Shown here one piece after another: positions 41,025 through 52,490 of a DNA stretch of 64,000 nt. Source of the stretch: Parietaria judaica (taxonomy: Eukaryota > Streptophyta > Magnoliopsida > Rosales > Urticaceae); assembly GCA_954871525.1 (NCBI GenBank), contig OX940870.1, positions 4,743,501 through 4,807,500 of the forward strand, written 5' to 3'. Within the stretch, counting starts at the first letter, position 1. Each line of letters opens with the position of its first letter. The notes below the pieces were generated by a model that was not told the DNA's origin, did no database searches, and saw only the letters and a list, made by a program, of their open reading frames with translations. The position numbers were made by a program, and so were the translations under genes.

Positions 41025-41515
41025 AATAAATTAATAGTATTATACGCTTATTCACTTATCATGTGTTATAAGCTATATATACTCGGTGAGAGAATGAATG
41101 ATGTGAACTGCAGAACATTCAGTTGTTCGCCCCTTATCACAATCATGTGAGAAGAGACATATGTCATTAGGTACGTTACAAAGAATTATGACCAATCATT
41201 TAACTATCTTTTTATATTGTTTATTCAATAAATTAATAGCATTATACGCTTATTCACTTATCATGTTTTATAAGCTATATATGGAACTCGGTGAGAGTGA
41301 ATGATGTGAACTGCAGAACATTCAGTTGATCGCCCCTTATCACAATCATGTGAGAAGAGACATGTGTCATTAGGTACGTCACAACGAATTATGACCATTC
41401 ATTTAACTATTTGTTTAAATATTGTTTATACGCTTATTCACTTATCATACGAATTATGACCATTCATTTAACTATTTGTTTTAAATATTGTTTATACGCT
41501 TATTCACTTATCATA
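41025..41515. repeat. 202-bp tandem duplication followed by a shorter repeat pair
   Basis: Units start at 41025 and 41227, each reading aataaattaatag then cttattcacttatcatg, ctcggtgagag, gtgaactgcagaacattcag and ccccttatcacaatcatgtg. Divergence is a few percent. Two copies of acgaattatgaccattcatt, then cttattcacttatcatac, follow at about 41390-41450 and 41450-41515. Confidence 0.85.
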
Positions 41516-42222
41516 CGTTATGACCAATATATGATTGCCACTCGGTATGAATAATCTGAAAACATAACCGAAGATTTGGTCATTAGACATGTGTCGTTAG
41601 GTGTATTACAACTAACTATTACAAGTTAGTTAACTACATAAGTATATGTTTAACTATTACGAGGGTGTGTTACTACAATAATTGTCATGAGAAATCTTCA
41701 TATCATCAATTCTGATTCAAAGTGGATGATATGGAAATTTAACCGAAGATTTGGTTGCTCACCTTTTTTTCTTACAATTATTTGCGGACTTATTATGTAA
41801 GGGTGAGAACAGACATTCTTCTATATTTTATAGTTGTTGTATCTTATTATCATTATTCTGCTATTGGAATTTGGAAAAACCCGGCCCCTTTTTAATGGAC
41901 CGTATTTACATGTGTTAATTTGCCTTTATGATCTCAATCCCAACCAAATCCCAAAAGCCAATTAATAATAATAATATTACAAATATTTCATTACAACCGA
42001 TTGTTGCGGTTATTAGTTCTCACATCTTCTTAAAAACAAGTACGGTTCGAACTGAAAATAATAGTTATTTCCAACGATTAAATTTGCAATTATCGCATTC
42101 TTTATCAAGTGTAATTAGTTTCTCCTTCAATGATAATGTCTTGTATATTGATCTCATAAAATAAAATCATTTTCTGGTCATAAACGAAGTACGTACGTTT
42201 TAGAAGACATTAAATTACAGTA

Positions 42223-42589
42223 GGCTCGTTTGACACAGCTTAATTTTATAAAATTATTTTTAGTTTTAGTTTAAGAAACAAACTGCTTTGTTTTTCTTTT
42301 TAACTGACAGGTGTTTCGTAAATTTTTTATAAAACAATTATTATTGGTAACAAAAACTAGCGTTTGGTAAAATAAATTATTTAGGCTAAAAAGACTATAA
42401 ATAGACTAAAATCGTATTTTTGTTTTTAGAAAAAACCAAAAGCTACGAATTCTAGCTTTTACGATTCATGTACAAAAATGTAATATTGATTTTGTGTTTT
42501 TTGGAAAAATAATTTTGCCAACACCTGAAAAGCGGTTTAATTTATTTTAAAAACAAAAACATGGCTAAATAAGATGTGTCAAACGCACC
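42223..42589. mobile_element. MITE-like element with TGTGTCAAACG-type ends
   Basis: 367 bp, left end ggctcgtttgacacagctt and right end aagatgtgtcaaacgcacc: 16 of 19 terminal bases are complementary. Flanked by cagta on both sides (42218-42222 and 42590-42594). Non-coding and AT-rich. The superfamily is uncertain because the duplication length is unusual. Confidence 0.6.
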
Positions 42590-44968
42590 CAGTATTATAT
42601 TATATATATATTATATATAAAATAAAGAATGTATCCTTCGAAAAATGTTTCCGTGAGATATTATTCTTTTATCGAGTATGATTAATTTCTTATATGGTAA
42701 GGGACATACAAAATGAAGTTAAGTTTATGTACTTCGTGAGATTGGGTGATGAAATTTCCGAAATTAGTGCGAAGGTTTGATTTTAATTGTCTAGATATTT
42801 GATGGATAGAGTTATAAAATATGGATTTATTTGTTTATGAATTAATTGAATCTAACGGGTTAATTTATATCATCTAATGCGTGGTTTGCCGTTAACAAAA
42901 TTTTCATTTAGGACACTATTTTAGTTTTTTTTTAAAGAGTAATATAAATACGATGAATTTAACTTGATTTAAGCTATGTCAATATTCAAGCACAATATCT
43001 TATAACGTATATATTAAGTACCTACTAATCCAAATTTCAATATCTAAATGAAATTTTTACTCCACACTAAAACTTTTGGTTAAAAGAATTTTTTTTTGAG
43101 TGTGAATAAAAAGCATTGGAAATTCAGATTTAAAACGTCTAGAAGGTGATCATAATTCATATCCAATTCATTTATTGAAGTTTTTAAAATTGTTCTTATT
43201 TGAAATTTCAGTAATTGAAAAGGGTATTTCGTGTGATCGAACTTTACTTTGTTTCTCATTTGGCTGTGATTACTAGTAAAAATAGGGATAGAAAGGGCAG
43301 GGATTAACATAAAATCCTAATTAAACGATAAGGATTAATAATGACAAATTGACTAGAGACGATCGAGAGGAATACTGACTAATGAAGACTTAAAAACACT
43401 GACTGGCCCTATTAAAAATAAAATAAAATTTTAAAAAATAATAGCAAAATAAAATAAAATAAAAAACTGTCGATTCTAGAAGAGAAAGTTGAAAGCAGCA
43501 CATTTTGCGATTGGGCAAACTAGTCAACTGGTTATTTTGGCTTATTATGTTCACTCGTATTTAATGCTAAAGCGAATATTTATTGAGTTGACTTGTGATC
43601 ATGATGCACTATGTTTCAAACATCTTTTCTTTATTTACGAAAATTCATTTGTTCTGTTTTACTCATTTCTAAAGCATAATGAATTATCGACAGATATTAA
43701 AAAAAATTATCGTATATTAATTTACCGATTGATTTTATTGGTAAATCGGTAAACGCGGATTTTATAAATAAAAAAAATTTATATAAAATAAGTATAATTT
43801 AATTTTTATTAAATAAATATATAATCGTTGATTTGAATAATCACTATCAGCTGTTACGAGGTGATAACACCTCGACATATTACTTGTGTCTGCTAAATTA
43901 TCGTTGGATCTTGCTAATTCGTATATAAATCACCTCGAACTGATCACTAGAAAGCAGGGCTGGTCTTGAATTCATAGAGGCCCTAAGCGAAATATGGCAT
44001 ATGCCTCTCCGAAATATAAAATTCTTCTACTTTATTTTAACTCATATCATTTAAGAAATACCAAATATTTATTTCTCAGTGATCATAACTTTTAGAAAGA
44101 AAATTGATACTTATGTCATAAATATATCTAAAACTAAAGAAAAATTCTTACTTAGTAGGTTGGATTTACTATAACATAAATACAAAAAAATGCTCTCTTT
44201 GTTCACTATGTGAAAAAATTGTGAAGGCAATAAATATAATATAAATTGAGTTATGACTTATCCCAAAACAAATAAACTAATAGACGCCGACCTCTGTAAT
44301 TCAAAAAATGTGAGTCAGGATTCTTAAGATCAACAAGTTTATATAAATATAACTGATGCAACAAATTTATACGGTTAGCTAATTGGGCCCACAACCTCTG
44401 AAGGTTTTAGTGTGAAATAAAAGAATATATATTTATATTGTCAACAAGTCATAGTGTCGTTTAGCTCTCATAGTGTCGTTTCTGCGTAATCCCGTGGTCA
44501 TGCGTGTATGTTCGTGCACGTGGTTAACAATCTACATATCGGTTTTCCTTCTAAGAAAAAATACAGTAATGAGTCATTTTTTGACAAATAAGGGTTAGAA
44601 TAAACAAATTATTTTTAGTAAGTAAAATGTTTAATAAGTAAGCAGTTTAACCCAATTTAAGAAACACGGATCCTGCATATGAAGAAATGTGAATTACCAT
44701 TTTACCCTTTCCATATTGTCTCGTGAAAATGGGAAACCAAAACAAAATAAAATATAAGCCAATAAATTGCAAATAAGTGGAAAATAGCATGTTAAAAGAA
44801 AGGAACCATTCCACCATTCATGAGGTTAAAGAAAATTTACAGAGATGGAAACACAACACAGTTCTTACAAATGATGCATTTGCAATTTAATTAAATATCG
44901 CAGACTATTGTTCCCGGGGAAGAAAATGATCTGCATTGAAATGGTTTTTAATTAATTTACAATAATCG

Positions 44969-46737
44969 TTAAGCATCTGATTTCGATCTCGCGGCCGCAG
45001 ATGCATAGCTGACACTGCTGTCTCGCATGCTCTTGCACTGACTAGACTGCTCGTACCGAAGGAAATTTATCTTCATCTTCGTCGAACAATTCTCCAGCAT
45101 CTGAACAATATAATACATATAAAATATAAATCTCAGTTTAAAATATTTAATATTGTAGTAGAGGAATTTAGAAGCAATTTTGTAGGTGCATAAGCATGGA
45201 ATATGCTCTCTTAAGCGCTCCCAGGAATATAACATTAATATCATTTTGTAAAAGCAAATATTATTTATTTGTGATCGGCAATATAATTGAATGTCTAAAT
45301 TACCGAAATGAAACTCCAAGGCGCTTACGTGGAGAAAGACGCTAATGGGGTGGCGCCCACAGATAGTGTTATCGTACTCCATCAGATACTGTTTGAACGC
45401 ATCTGAGTTACCGGTTTCGATTATGTCCATTCCCATTTTGTCCAACGCCTCGATGGATTTGTGGATTGGTCCATGCTTCTTGTCATAGTGCGTGTAATTG
45501 AATCTGAGACACCGAACAAATCAACATTAACAAATAAAAACATTGGTACTTTCAGTTTTAAGAACTTGCGGTACCTACCGAGAACCCCAATGGCAAAAGT
45601 CAGATGATATAGAAAAGAAATTTTTGGGATCATCGATATACTTGGCAAGCAACTTTCCGTACATGGCTTCACTTTCATCATCAACAGCGCCAACCAAAAT
45701 CGGGACAACTTTAACCGGGTGCCTGAATTAAGATCAAATAGAGGTCAGCAACACTCAAATCATCGGTAAGTAAAGCCGTAAGATCGAAGAATTACCCTTC
45801 AAAAACTTTGGCTATATAAGGCAAGTGCATTTCCATGCTGTGTTCCGCCTCATCAACACGAATATCCATTTGTCCAAATTTCCCGGTAGCCTTAAGCTCC
45901 GCAATCACTGGTGGAGAAGCCAATATTAAACTACAGAATTATAATTAACTCTGTTTTCCGAGATTACTTCACAACTGAACGATCCGAAGAAAGTAAGAAA
46001 AAAAGAAAACGATACCTTCCAAATCAATAGGTAAATCTCCCACGGGCGTCTTGTAAACCGAAGCCATGGAAAGAGCACACTTCGGGGTGTAATAGTGGTG
46101 CGATGGACCGAGAAGGAACACCCGCGAACTGGGAAAAACATGTTTCTCTCAAATATCCGTAACAAATTCAAGAGACATTTAGCATTACTCGCCAATTGCC
46201 TTGACGGAATAGTTGACTTACATGTTTGATGGGTCAATGTTTCCAAAGGCATAAGCAGCAGCGCGACCCGAATAAGAATAACCGGCATGACTGTGGAAAC
46301 ATGAAATTTATAGCAATGATCATACTACTATACATACATATATATATATAATCCCAATAATAGTATATATACTGATATACATATACTATTAGCTTACGGA
46401 GCAATAACACCACGGACATCTGGAGATTTAGTCAATCCACATTCTCTGAGCCATCCCTCAAGTTCTTCACCTAATTTCTTCGCTGAATAACATAATATAT
46501 ATATATACCGATCGGAAACCAAGTCGCAGCTCATCGAAAACAAAATCCGGTAACAAGAAACGCAGTTCATCGAGATTCGGTGAGATAAATGAACAATCCC
46601 TTTTCTAGGTCAAATTGAATTGGGCTATGGGGTGATAAGTTTGGCGACGAAGCAGTTCAAAGAAGAAGAGAAGGGAGGAACTTACGGTTGTCGGTGTACC
46701 AGGAACCTGCATGCGAAGGTCTTCTGACGATCTCCAT
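44969..46737 (-). CDS. MEMO1: MEMO1 family protein
   Basis: A conserved protein of the MEMO/AmmeMemoRadiSam B family, an extradiol-dioxygenase-like fold that binds metal; the plant role is unclear. It starts at 46737 ([17 protein letters not shown]) and has several exons to the stop at 44969. Family landmarks in order: [19 protein letters not shown] across the first junction, [127 protein letters not shown] and [20 protein letters not shown]. The metal-site histidines (APHAG, SHHYY, DFCHW) and the CGRHP cysteine are present. About 300 residues, normal length. It is adjacent to the Phox gene, as I recall for At2g25280/At2g25290. Confidence 0.93.
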
Positions 46738-47052
46738 GGACTTCAATTCGAGATCGGAGCAGATGACGAAACCCTAATGCCTGATAAAATCGAAAGCTCG
46801 AAACTTTGGAGAAAGAAAGGTTCGATTTTTATTTTTTATTTTTCAATTTTTATTTTATGGAGATGATCCGATGATGGAATTGAAGAAAATAAATTATAGT
46901 GACCCCTGAACTGAAGTGTTCTGCCTGATAATAGAACTGAAGAAGAGTAATTTACTCCAATGCCCTCTAATTTACATGCTGATTTTGACTCCAATGCCCT
47001 CTAATTTACATTGTCGTTATATGTACGAAACGACGTAACGTTTTTGCATGTC

Positions 47053-47106
47053 ACTCTATGTACGAGACGAGCGTAACGTACTCTATGTACGAGACGAGCG
47101 TAACGT
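47053..47106. repeat. Two copies of a 27-bp unit
   Basis: actctatgtacgagacgagc gtaacgt repeats exactly at 47053-47079 and 47080-47106. A diverged copy (tatgtacgaaacgacgtaac) precedes it at about 47017. Confidence 0.8.
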
Positions 47107-48493
47107 GCTCGCATGTGGGTTTTTACCGATCGAATTTTTTTTCTTTAATTTTTGGTGGACATTACTATAACAATTCTTTGAAATAGACTAATTATTGAAA
47201 ATACTTTCGAGAAAGTAATATGCTGCACATAAATTAAATATTTGTCAGGAACAAGAAATCTTAAGAACACTTTCTTCTTTTAGTTGTTCTGAAAATTTAT
47301 GGTTTTTTTTTCTATCTGTATATTTGGAGTGATGTTTTTTTTTTATTTGTTGATAAATTTTCTAGTAGATTTGAATTTTGAAGAATCATTTTGAATGTTT
47401 TGTTTGTTTTATGAAATTGAATTACAAATTTAGTAATCGATTTAAATAAAATAAATTGGTTTTTGGTGAAAGCCCAAAAACAAAATAAATTTAAAATGGG
47501 TAGTTTTAAAAAAAAAATTGTACAAAATGGGTATTTCGTTAATAAACCCAAGTAAATATATATACACGTATATGACAAATAAATATATACATAGAAATAT
47601 AAGCACATATATACAGCCATTGAAAAGTAATAACAGTTTAGAAACAATTTATGATTTATGGCAGAGTCTAAGAAGGCATTATACAAATGAATATTGTATT
47701 TGCACTTTGAGATGATACAAATAAGACCAAAGGTTTTTCAACTTACAAAAATAACAAACCTCTGAACCAATAGTATTTATACCCTTTTACTTATTCATCT
47801 GAAAATTGATAAATTCAATCATATACCCACTATCCCAATCTCAATCCCTGTGACAAACTACTCATGCAAAAATAAATGAAAATAGTAAATCACATGAACA
47901 AGAAGAAAAAGAAAAAACCAATCAACTTACTCACCCTCAAATTCAAAAGGAACGCTTCTCTTTCTCCAACACCACACACAGCAAGCTAAACACAACATTC
48001 CATGGCGGAATAAATAGGAAATGAAGACCTGCAAGCACAGAATGAACCCTTAATATTTTCAGTTCTCCGATAGATTCAACGAACCACAGCTAGAGAGCAA
48101 AACCGTTGCCAGGAAATGGATGATACAAGAAAGATTTTAGGTATTGTATATCATCAAGGGTATTTTAGGTATTTTAGACGTAAGGTCAGTTAGAGGTTTC
48201 TAAGCCTGTACAAGGCTCCCCCGTTCGAATTAACAGTCATACTAAATATCATGGAGAGTTTTGACCGGTCTAACTCGCGAAATTATCCTTTTCTGACTAG
48301 AATGGTAACTAATTGTTCAAGCGAGCCACTTCGCAACAATTTTAGCTTTTGAGAGAGCCAAGATTTATGTAATTTTAGTAAATGTAGCGATTGCACAAAA
48401 GACTAAGCATTTAATGCAGCTAAAGATTCATGTAATTTCAATGAGAAACTTGCTTAGGAAGCTAATCAGTATAATGCATCTAAAGAATCTTGT

Positions 48494-48496
<3 letters not shown>

Positions 48497-48531
<35 letters not shown>
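48497..48531. repeat. (GA)n microsatellite
   Basis: A run of about 17 GA units, 100 bp downstream of the Phox stop codon, so probably in the 3' flank of that gene. Confidence 0.9.
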
Positions 48532-48534
<3 letters not shown>

Positions 48535-48637
48535 TACCTAATATTGGCAAGCAACTAGGTGAGCTACCAAAGTTGAGCCAAGAAAACTGAAGAAGTGATT
48601 GCGAAAGAACACCCAATGACTAATCCACATGACTCAA

Positions 48638-50877
48638 TCAAGAATGTTCCAACATAGAATGAAGCTTCGGAACACGCCTTCGGAACAACGGCTCCAGCCT
48701 GAAAGACGGGACTCCGAACTGCCATCTCTGAGCATCGTACATCTCGTTCCACGCCTGCACTATCTCGTCGATCTTGAACCCTAGGCCTGCACAGCAACCC
48801 AAAGTGACCAACTTATCACAACACTAAACATTTTATACGCCCAAATAAAAGACGGTACGTTATTATTACCTTCAAGCGCAGTTTCGTTGGAGCAGTGATT
48901 CTTGATCATAACAGCTATATCCGTCGGAGAAGCTCCCGCGAGTTCAAATTTCTCTACCGAAACCTCCAAGCATTCTTCCCAAGTTGGCAAGCCAAGCTTG
49001 TACTCCACCACGGATCGCTCATAGAGCAAAGTGCCCCACAAAAGATAGATCTGTGATTTCATGTCCTCAGACCGTTCCGAAGCTTCCTCCGAGGATATCT
49101 CTTTGTATAAATCTCCTAGGCCCATTTTCTCCAATTGGGCTTTGTACTTCTCGCCTTTGGAAAGCCCGTTAAGGCGTCGCTCTTCCATTTCCTCCCACAT
49201 CAACATACCCTTCTCCATGCAATCCTCTGCCTTGTTATATAGCTGAAGAACTTCTGAGGAAGGTCCAGTTTCCAACTGAACCTTCGCTCCAACCGAATAG
49301 TACCAGCAGAGTTTCGCTTGCTCGAACTGCTGTTGCCCGAGCGCAAGATAACCTTCGTAGAAATCAGGTTTGAACTTTAGCGATTCTTCATACCTCTTTT
49401 CTGCTTTTATGTACTCTTTCCGTGACCATTCGTAGGCGGATTTGATCTGCTTGATGATGTCTTCCTTTGAAGCATCGTCGGGGTAAGTCACGCGCTTCCT
49501 GGCCTTGGACATGTGCACATTTCCCCAATTGAACAGTGCCAAAGCTGTCATCTCTTGGAACTTATCTGCAGCGATGTCGAAAAGCTCTTGCGCGTCATCT
49601 CCGGTTACCATATCCTCCATGGCCTCAGAGTGTAGTTTCATACCGAGTTCATGGAGATCCAAGTAGGAATCTGAATCGAAACCAACATGGTTCTTAAACA
49701 ATCGAGCGAACTGGAGAATCCAGTCCTCAACGCACATGGCCCCATTTTCAGTTTCTCCATCTTCTATATCTCCGTTCATGATAATATCGCTCGGTTTTTC
49801 TTCACCTTTGGGCTTTTCTACCTCGCTTATTCCCTCGTAAAGTGGTTCTTGATCGGAGCCGGTTTCAACTATGTACAGCTTCAGCGACCCCTTATCAGCC
49901 GATGATTCAGCCAACTTGAGCTCATCAATGGTGGTTATAGTAACCAAATCCCCTTCTCGATCCCTATACTTCATGAGAACACCTTTAATTCCGGGAATAC
50001 GATCCTTTACGATATCCCTCACCAACCTCATGCTACGGTTCGCCGGCAATTGGGCCCATCTTATATCATCCCCAAACACCAGCTTCACCGTCGTTTCAAC
50101 CACTTTCTTTTCCTTAACAGATTTTCTCGCCACTTTATTTGGTTTCGCCTTACCCTCAACGACAGTCTTCGCAATCACTTCTTTATCCTTAACACCACTG
50201 GCTTTATCTTCCACGACCACCTTCACCTCTGCTTTAACATCAACTTTCTTACTCTTCTTCTTCTTCGCCTTCTCCTTCACAACTTTACGAGAACGCGACC
50301 CACCAAGTGGCAGCTCCATGAAAGCCAAACCGAGCTCCTTCTCATCGATCACGATACCCTTTTCGCTCATCACCTTCCTCAAACCATCCAAAATCTCCAA
50401 AGCGTTGAGGTTATTTGGCTCCATGCTCAGCACGGTGTTAACGTCCCTCAGCGCCAAATCAAGCCGGTTCAACGCCTCGTAACACTTGGCCCGTTTCAGC
50501 AACGCCTTGCTGTACTTGGGCGAAACCTCGAGTGCCAAATTGCACTCGTTGATCGCGCGAGGGTACTCGCCGAGGCCCATCTGCATGTAGCAACTGGCCA
50601 TGTGGCTGTGCAGGTGAGCAACGTCAATGTGGGTCTTGGGAAGAAGCATGAGGGCCTTCTCGTACTTCAACATCGCGCCTTCGTGGTCGCGCTTCTGGAA
50701 CAGCTTGTTCCCTTCCTCTTTGAGCTCCTGCGACATGGTGATGAAGATCGCAGTGTCTTCATCGAACGCCGGTTTCGAGCTCCGATCGGAAGACGGCTTG
50801 TTCGCTTTCGCATTGGTATTTCCGGGCTTCTGCGCTTCGTGAATCTGATCCTTCTTCTTCGCAGTCGGCTTCCCCAT
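48638..50877 (-). CDS. TPR-PB1-TPR co-chaperone of the Phox family
   Basis: Plant Phox protein (TPR plus Octicosapeptide/Phox/Bem1p). Its TPR clamp is expected to bind the C-termini of HSP70/HSP90. Exon 1 is 50877-48870 and exon 2 is 48786-48638, joined by a short GT-AG intron in phase (ETALEG | [16 protein letters not shown]); the stop follows KLHSMLEHS. Residues about 50-170 form three TPRs ([58 protein letters not shown]). A Lys-rich linker ([15 protein letters not shown]) leads to the PB1 domain near 262-335, with the basic [17 protein letters not shown] and acidic [17 protein letters not shown] faces. A second TPR-like helical region fills the C-terminal half ([40 protein letters not shown]). 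Both PB1 faces are present, so it could self-associate. By neighbourhood it matches the Phox1/Phox2 pair of Arabidopsis. Confidence 0.94.
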
Positions 50878-52490
50878 AGTTGCTCCGAATCAAAGCCCTA
50901 ACTAGCTCTGAGCTCTGACTCGCAAGTCGAAACCTCAATCAAAATCCCAAAAATTCCACCACTTGCTGTGATAATCAAAGCATCGAAGAAACAAAAAACT
51001 ACACAAATCAACCAAAAAACCAATCCTAATCCCAAAAATTATGAACAAATCATCAAAACAAACAGAGAAAACTCACTGCTCTGTTACTATATCGTTGAGC
51101 GATTGTCTTGTCGGGCTGCTCTTGAGGGAGTTCAATAAATGCTCTGCAAGTCAAAGGTTGAGCGAATTGAATTCGCAATGACGACGGAGAAAGAGACTCG
51201 GACAGGACAGAGAGAGAGATGCGTGGAAAAAAACAGAGATGGTTTATTGGTTTCTCTCTCCTAGGGTTTCTGAGCGATAAGTGTCAACGTTGCATGGTTG
51301 CCAAGACCTTCCGTTCACGGCGCGTGTCTCTCACGAACCATGATGCATTGCGCTGTTACTTACCGAATTGAGGAATATTTTTCTTCATCCGTTAAAGCAA
51401 TTAGCAAAATTAATGTCGTAACTTAATGAAAACGTGTCAACATAACGATCTACACATATCATAAACGGATGAAACGTCTTCAAAGCGTAATAATAATGAA
51501 TGATAATAAACGTTTCAAAATTAAAATCAATATTAATTACCTTTTTTATTGATTTTACTACTATTAGCGCTTTTATTATTGGTTTTTAAATTATTTATAT
51601 ACCTCGGTTGAAGCATAGATTTGTCATTTGTCTCTGTAAATATTAACAAAATTAATGTCATTTCTATATTAAATGATAAATGAATAAATGGGTTGAGAGC
51701 GTGTAAGATAAGCGCGAAAGTGAGTGTGGGCTTGGTTGAACAAAGAGACGCCAGAGTTGCAGACATCCAATTTGGTCTGTAAAAACCACATTTTCTCCCC
51801 CTTTTACATTCTGATTCGATTGTGCACAAAAAGTTCGTGGGTCCCACGATGCCTTCAAACACGGTATCTCACTGGCATATCCTGACCGTTACGTGGCCGA
51901 CTTTCCGCTAATATTAAATTAAAATAAGTAAAATAAAAATCCTTTTGGTGTTGGGCTTCGATTTGGCTTTATTACGAAACAGGTTTTTTCCTGCTTTTGA
52001 GGAAAGCAATTCTTTACCCACTTCAATTCCTATCTTTATTATTATACTCTGCGACTTTGAGTTGTGATTCTGCATTCAAAATCACAGGTTGGTCAAAGAC
52101 AAACATGGGAATAATTGAACGAGGCTAATTTCAAATTCACATACATTCCGCAGTTAAACAGTGAATCGTCGTCTTCCTCTTGATACTAAAAAAGTAACGC
52201 CTTAATAAGCGGGTAAACTGCGCCGCGAGCACGGGCCGACCATTGACTTGACCTCTTACTAGACGATCGTGCAACATAATTTGAATGTCAATCTCGACGA
52301 ATCTGACTTGTCTATTACAGTCTGATTTATATAATGTTCCCGTAAGGCTTAAGACAATATAGACACAACTCCTATCTCAATTTGGTGTTCAAAGATGATC
52401 AGAGGAAACTAAGATACATAATTTAGCTATATCTCTAAAACTAAAACTTACAAAACAAATATACCTTTTTATTTTACATTAATTCTATAA
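50878..52490. other. Intergenic: Phox promoter and MICU 3' flank
   Basis: The first 400 bases (GA/CT-rich) probably hold the Phox 5' leader with an intron, since there is a CT-rich tract before 51260 (gtttctctctcctagggttt). Beyond this the sequence is AT-rich and I see no gene or repeat. Confidence 0.4.

Larger units (their letters stand above)
40896..44968. other. Long AT-rich intergenic region
   Basis: No gene visible. Contains a 202-bp tandem duplication (41025-41430), a short 62-bp repeat pair after it, a MITE-like element (42223-42589), and a lone transposon-end-like stretch at about 43955 (gcagggctggtcttgaattc). Small ORFs have A/T-rich codon use and no recognisable motif. Confidence 0.4.
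46738..48637. other. Intergenic: MEMO1 promoter side and Phox 3' flank
   Basis: Contains a 27-bp tandem repeat (47053-47106) and a GA microsatellite (48497-48531). The region 47150-47700 is AT-rich with repeated tatata/tacata stretches. No gene visible. Confidence 0.4.

Noticed and set aside
40896..41515. Regular repeats here as a CRISPR-like or centromeric satellite array
   Set aside because: Only two units of 202 bp and no spacer structure; this is a plant nuclear genome and a simple local duplication.
48781..48870. Reading straight through to a stop at 48781 as the Phox C-terminus
   Set aside because: The run after ETALEG is intronic. A GT-AG intron joins it to [16 protein letters not shown], the family's usual ending.
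49871..50901. Plus-strand ORFs of 203 and 283 codons opposite the Phox gene
   Set aside because: Antisense shadows of a strongly supported TPR-PB1 coding exon.
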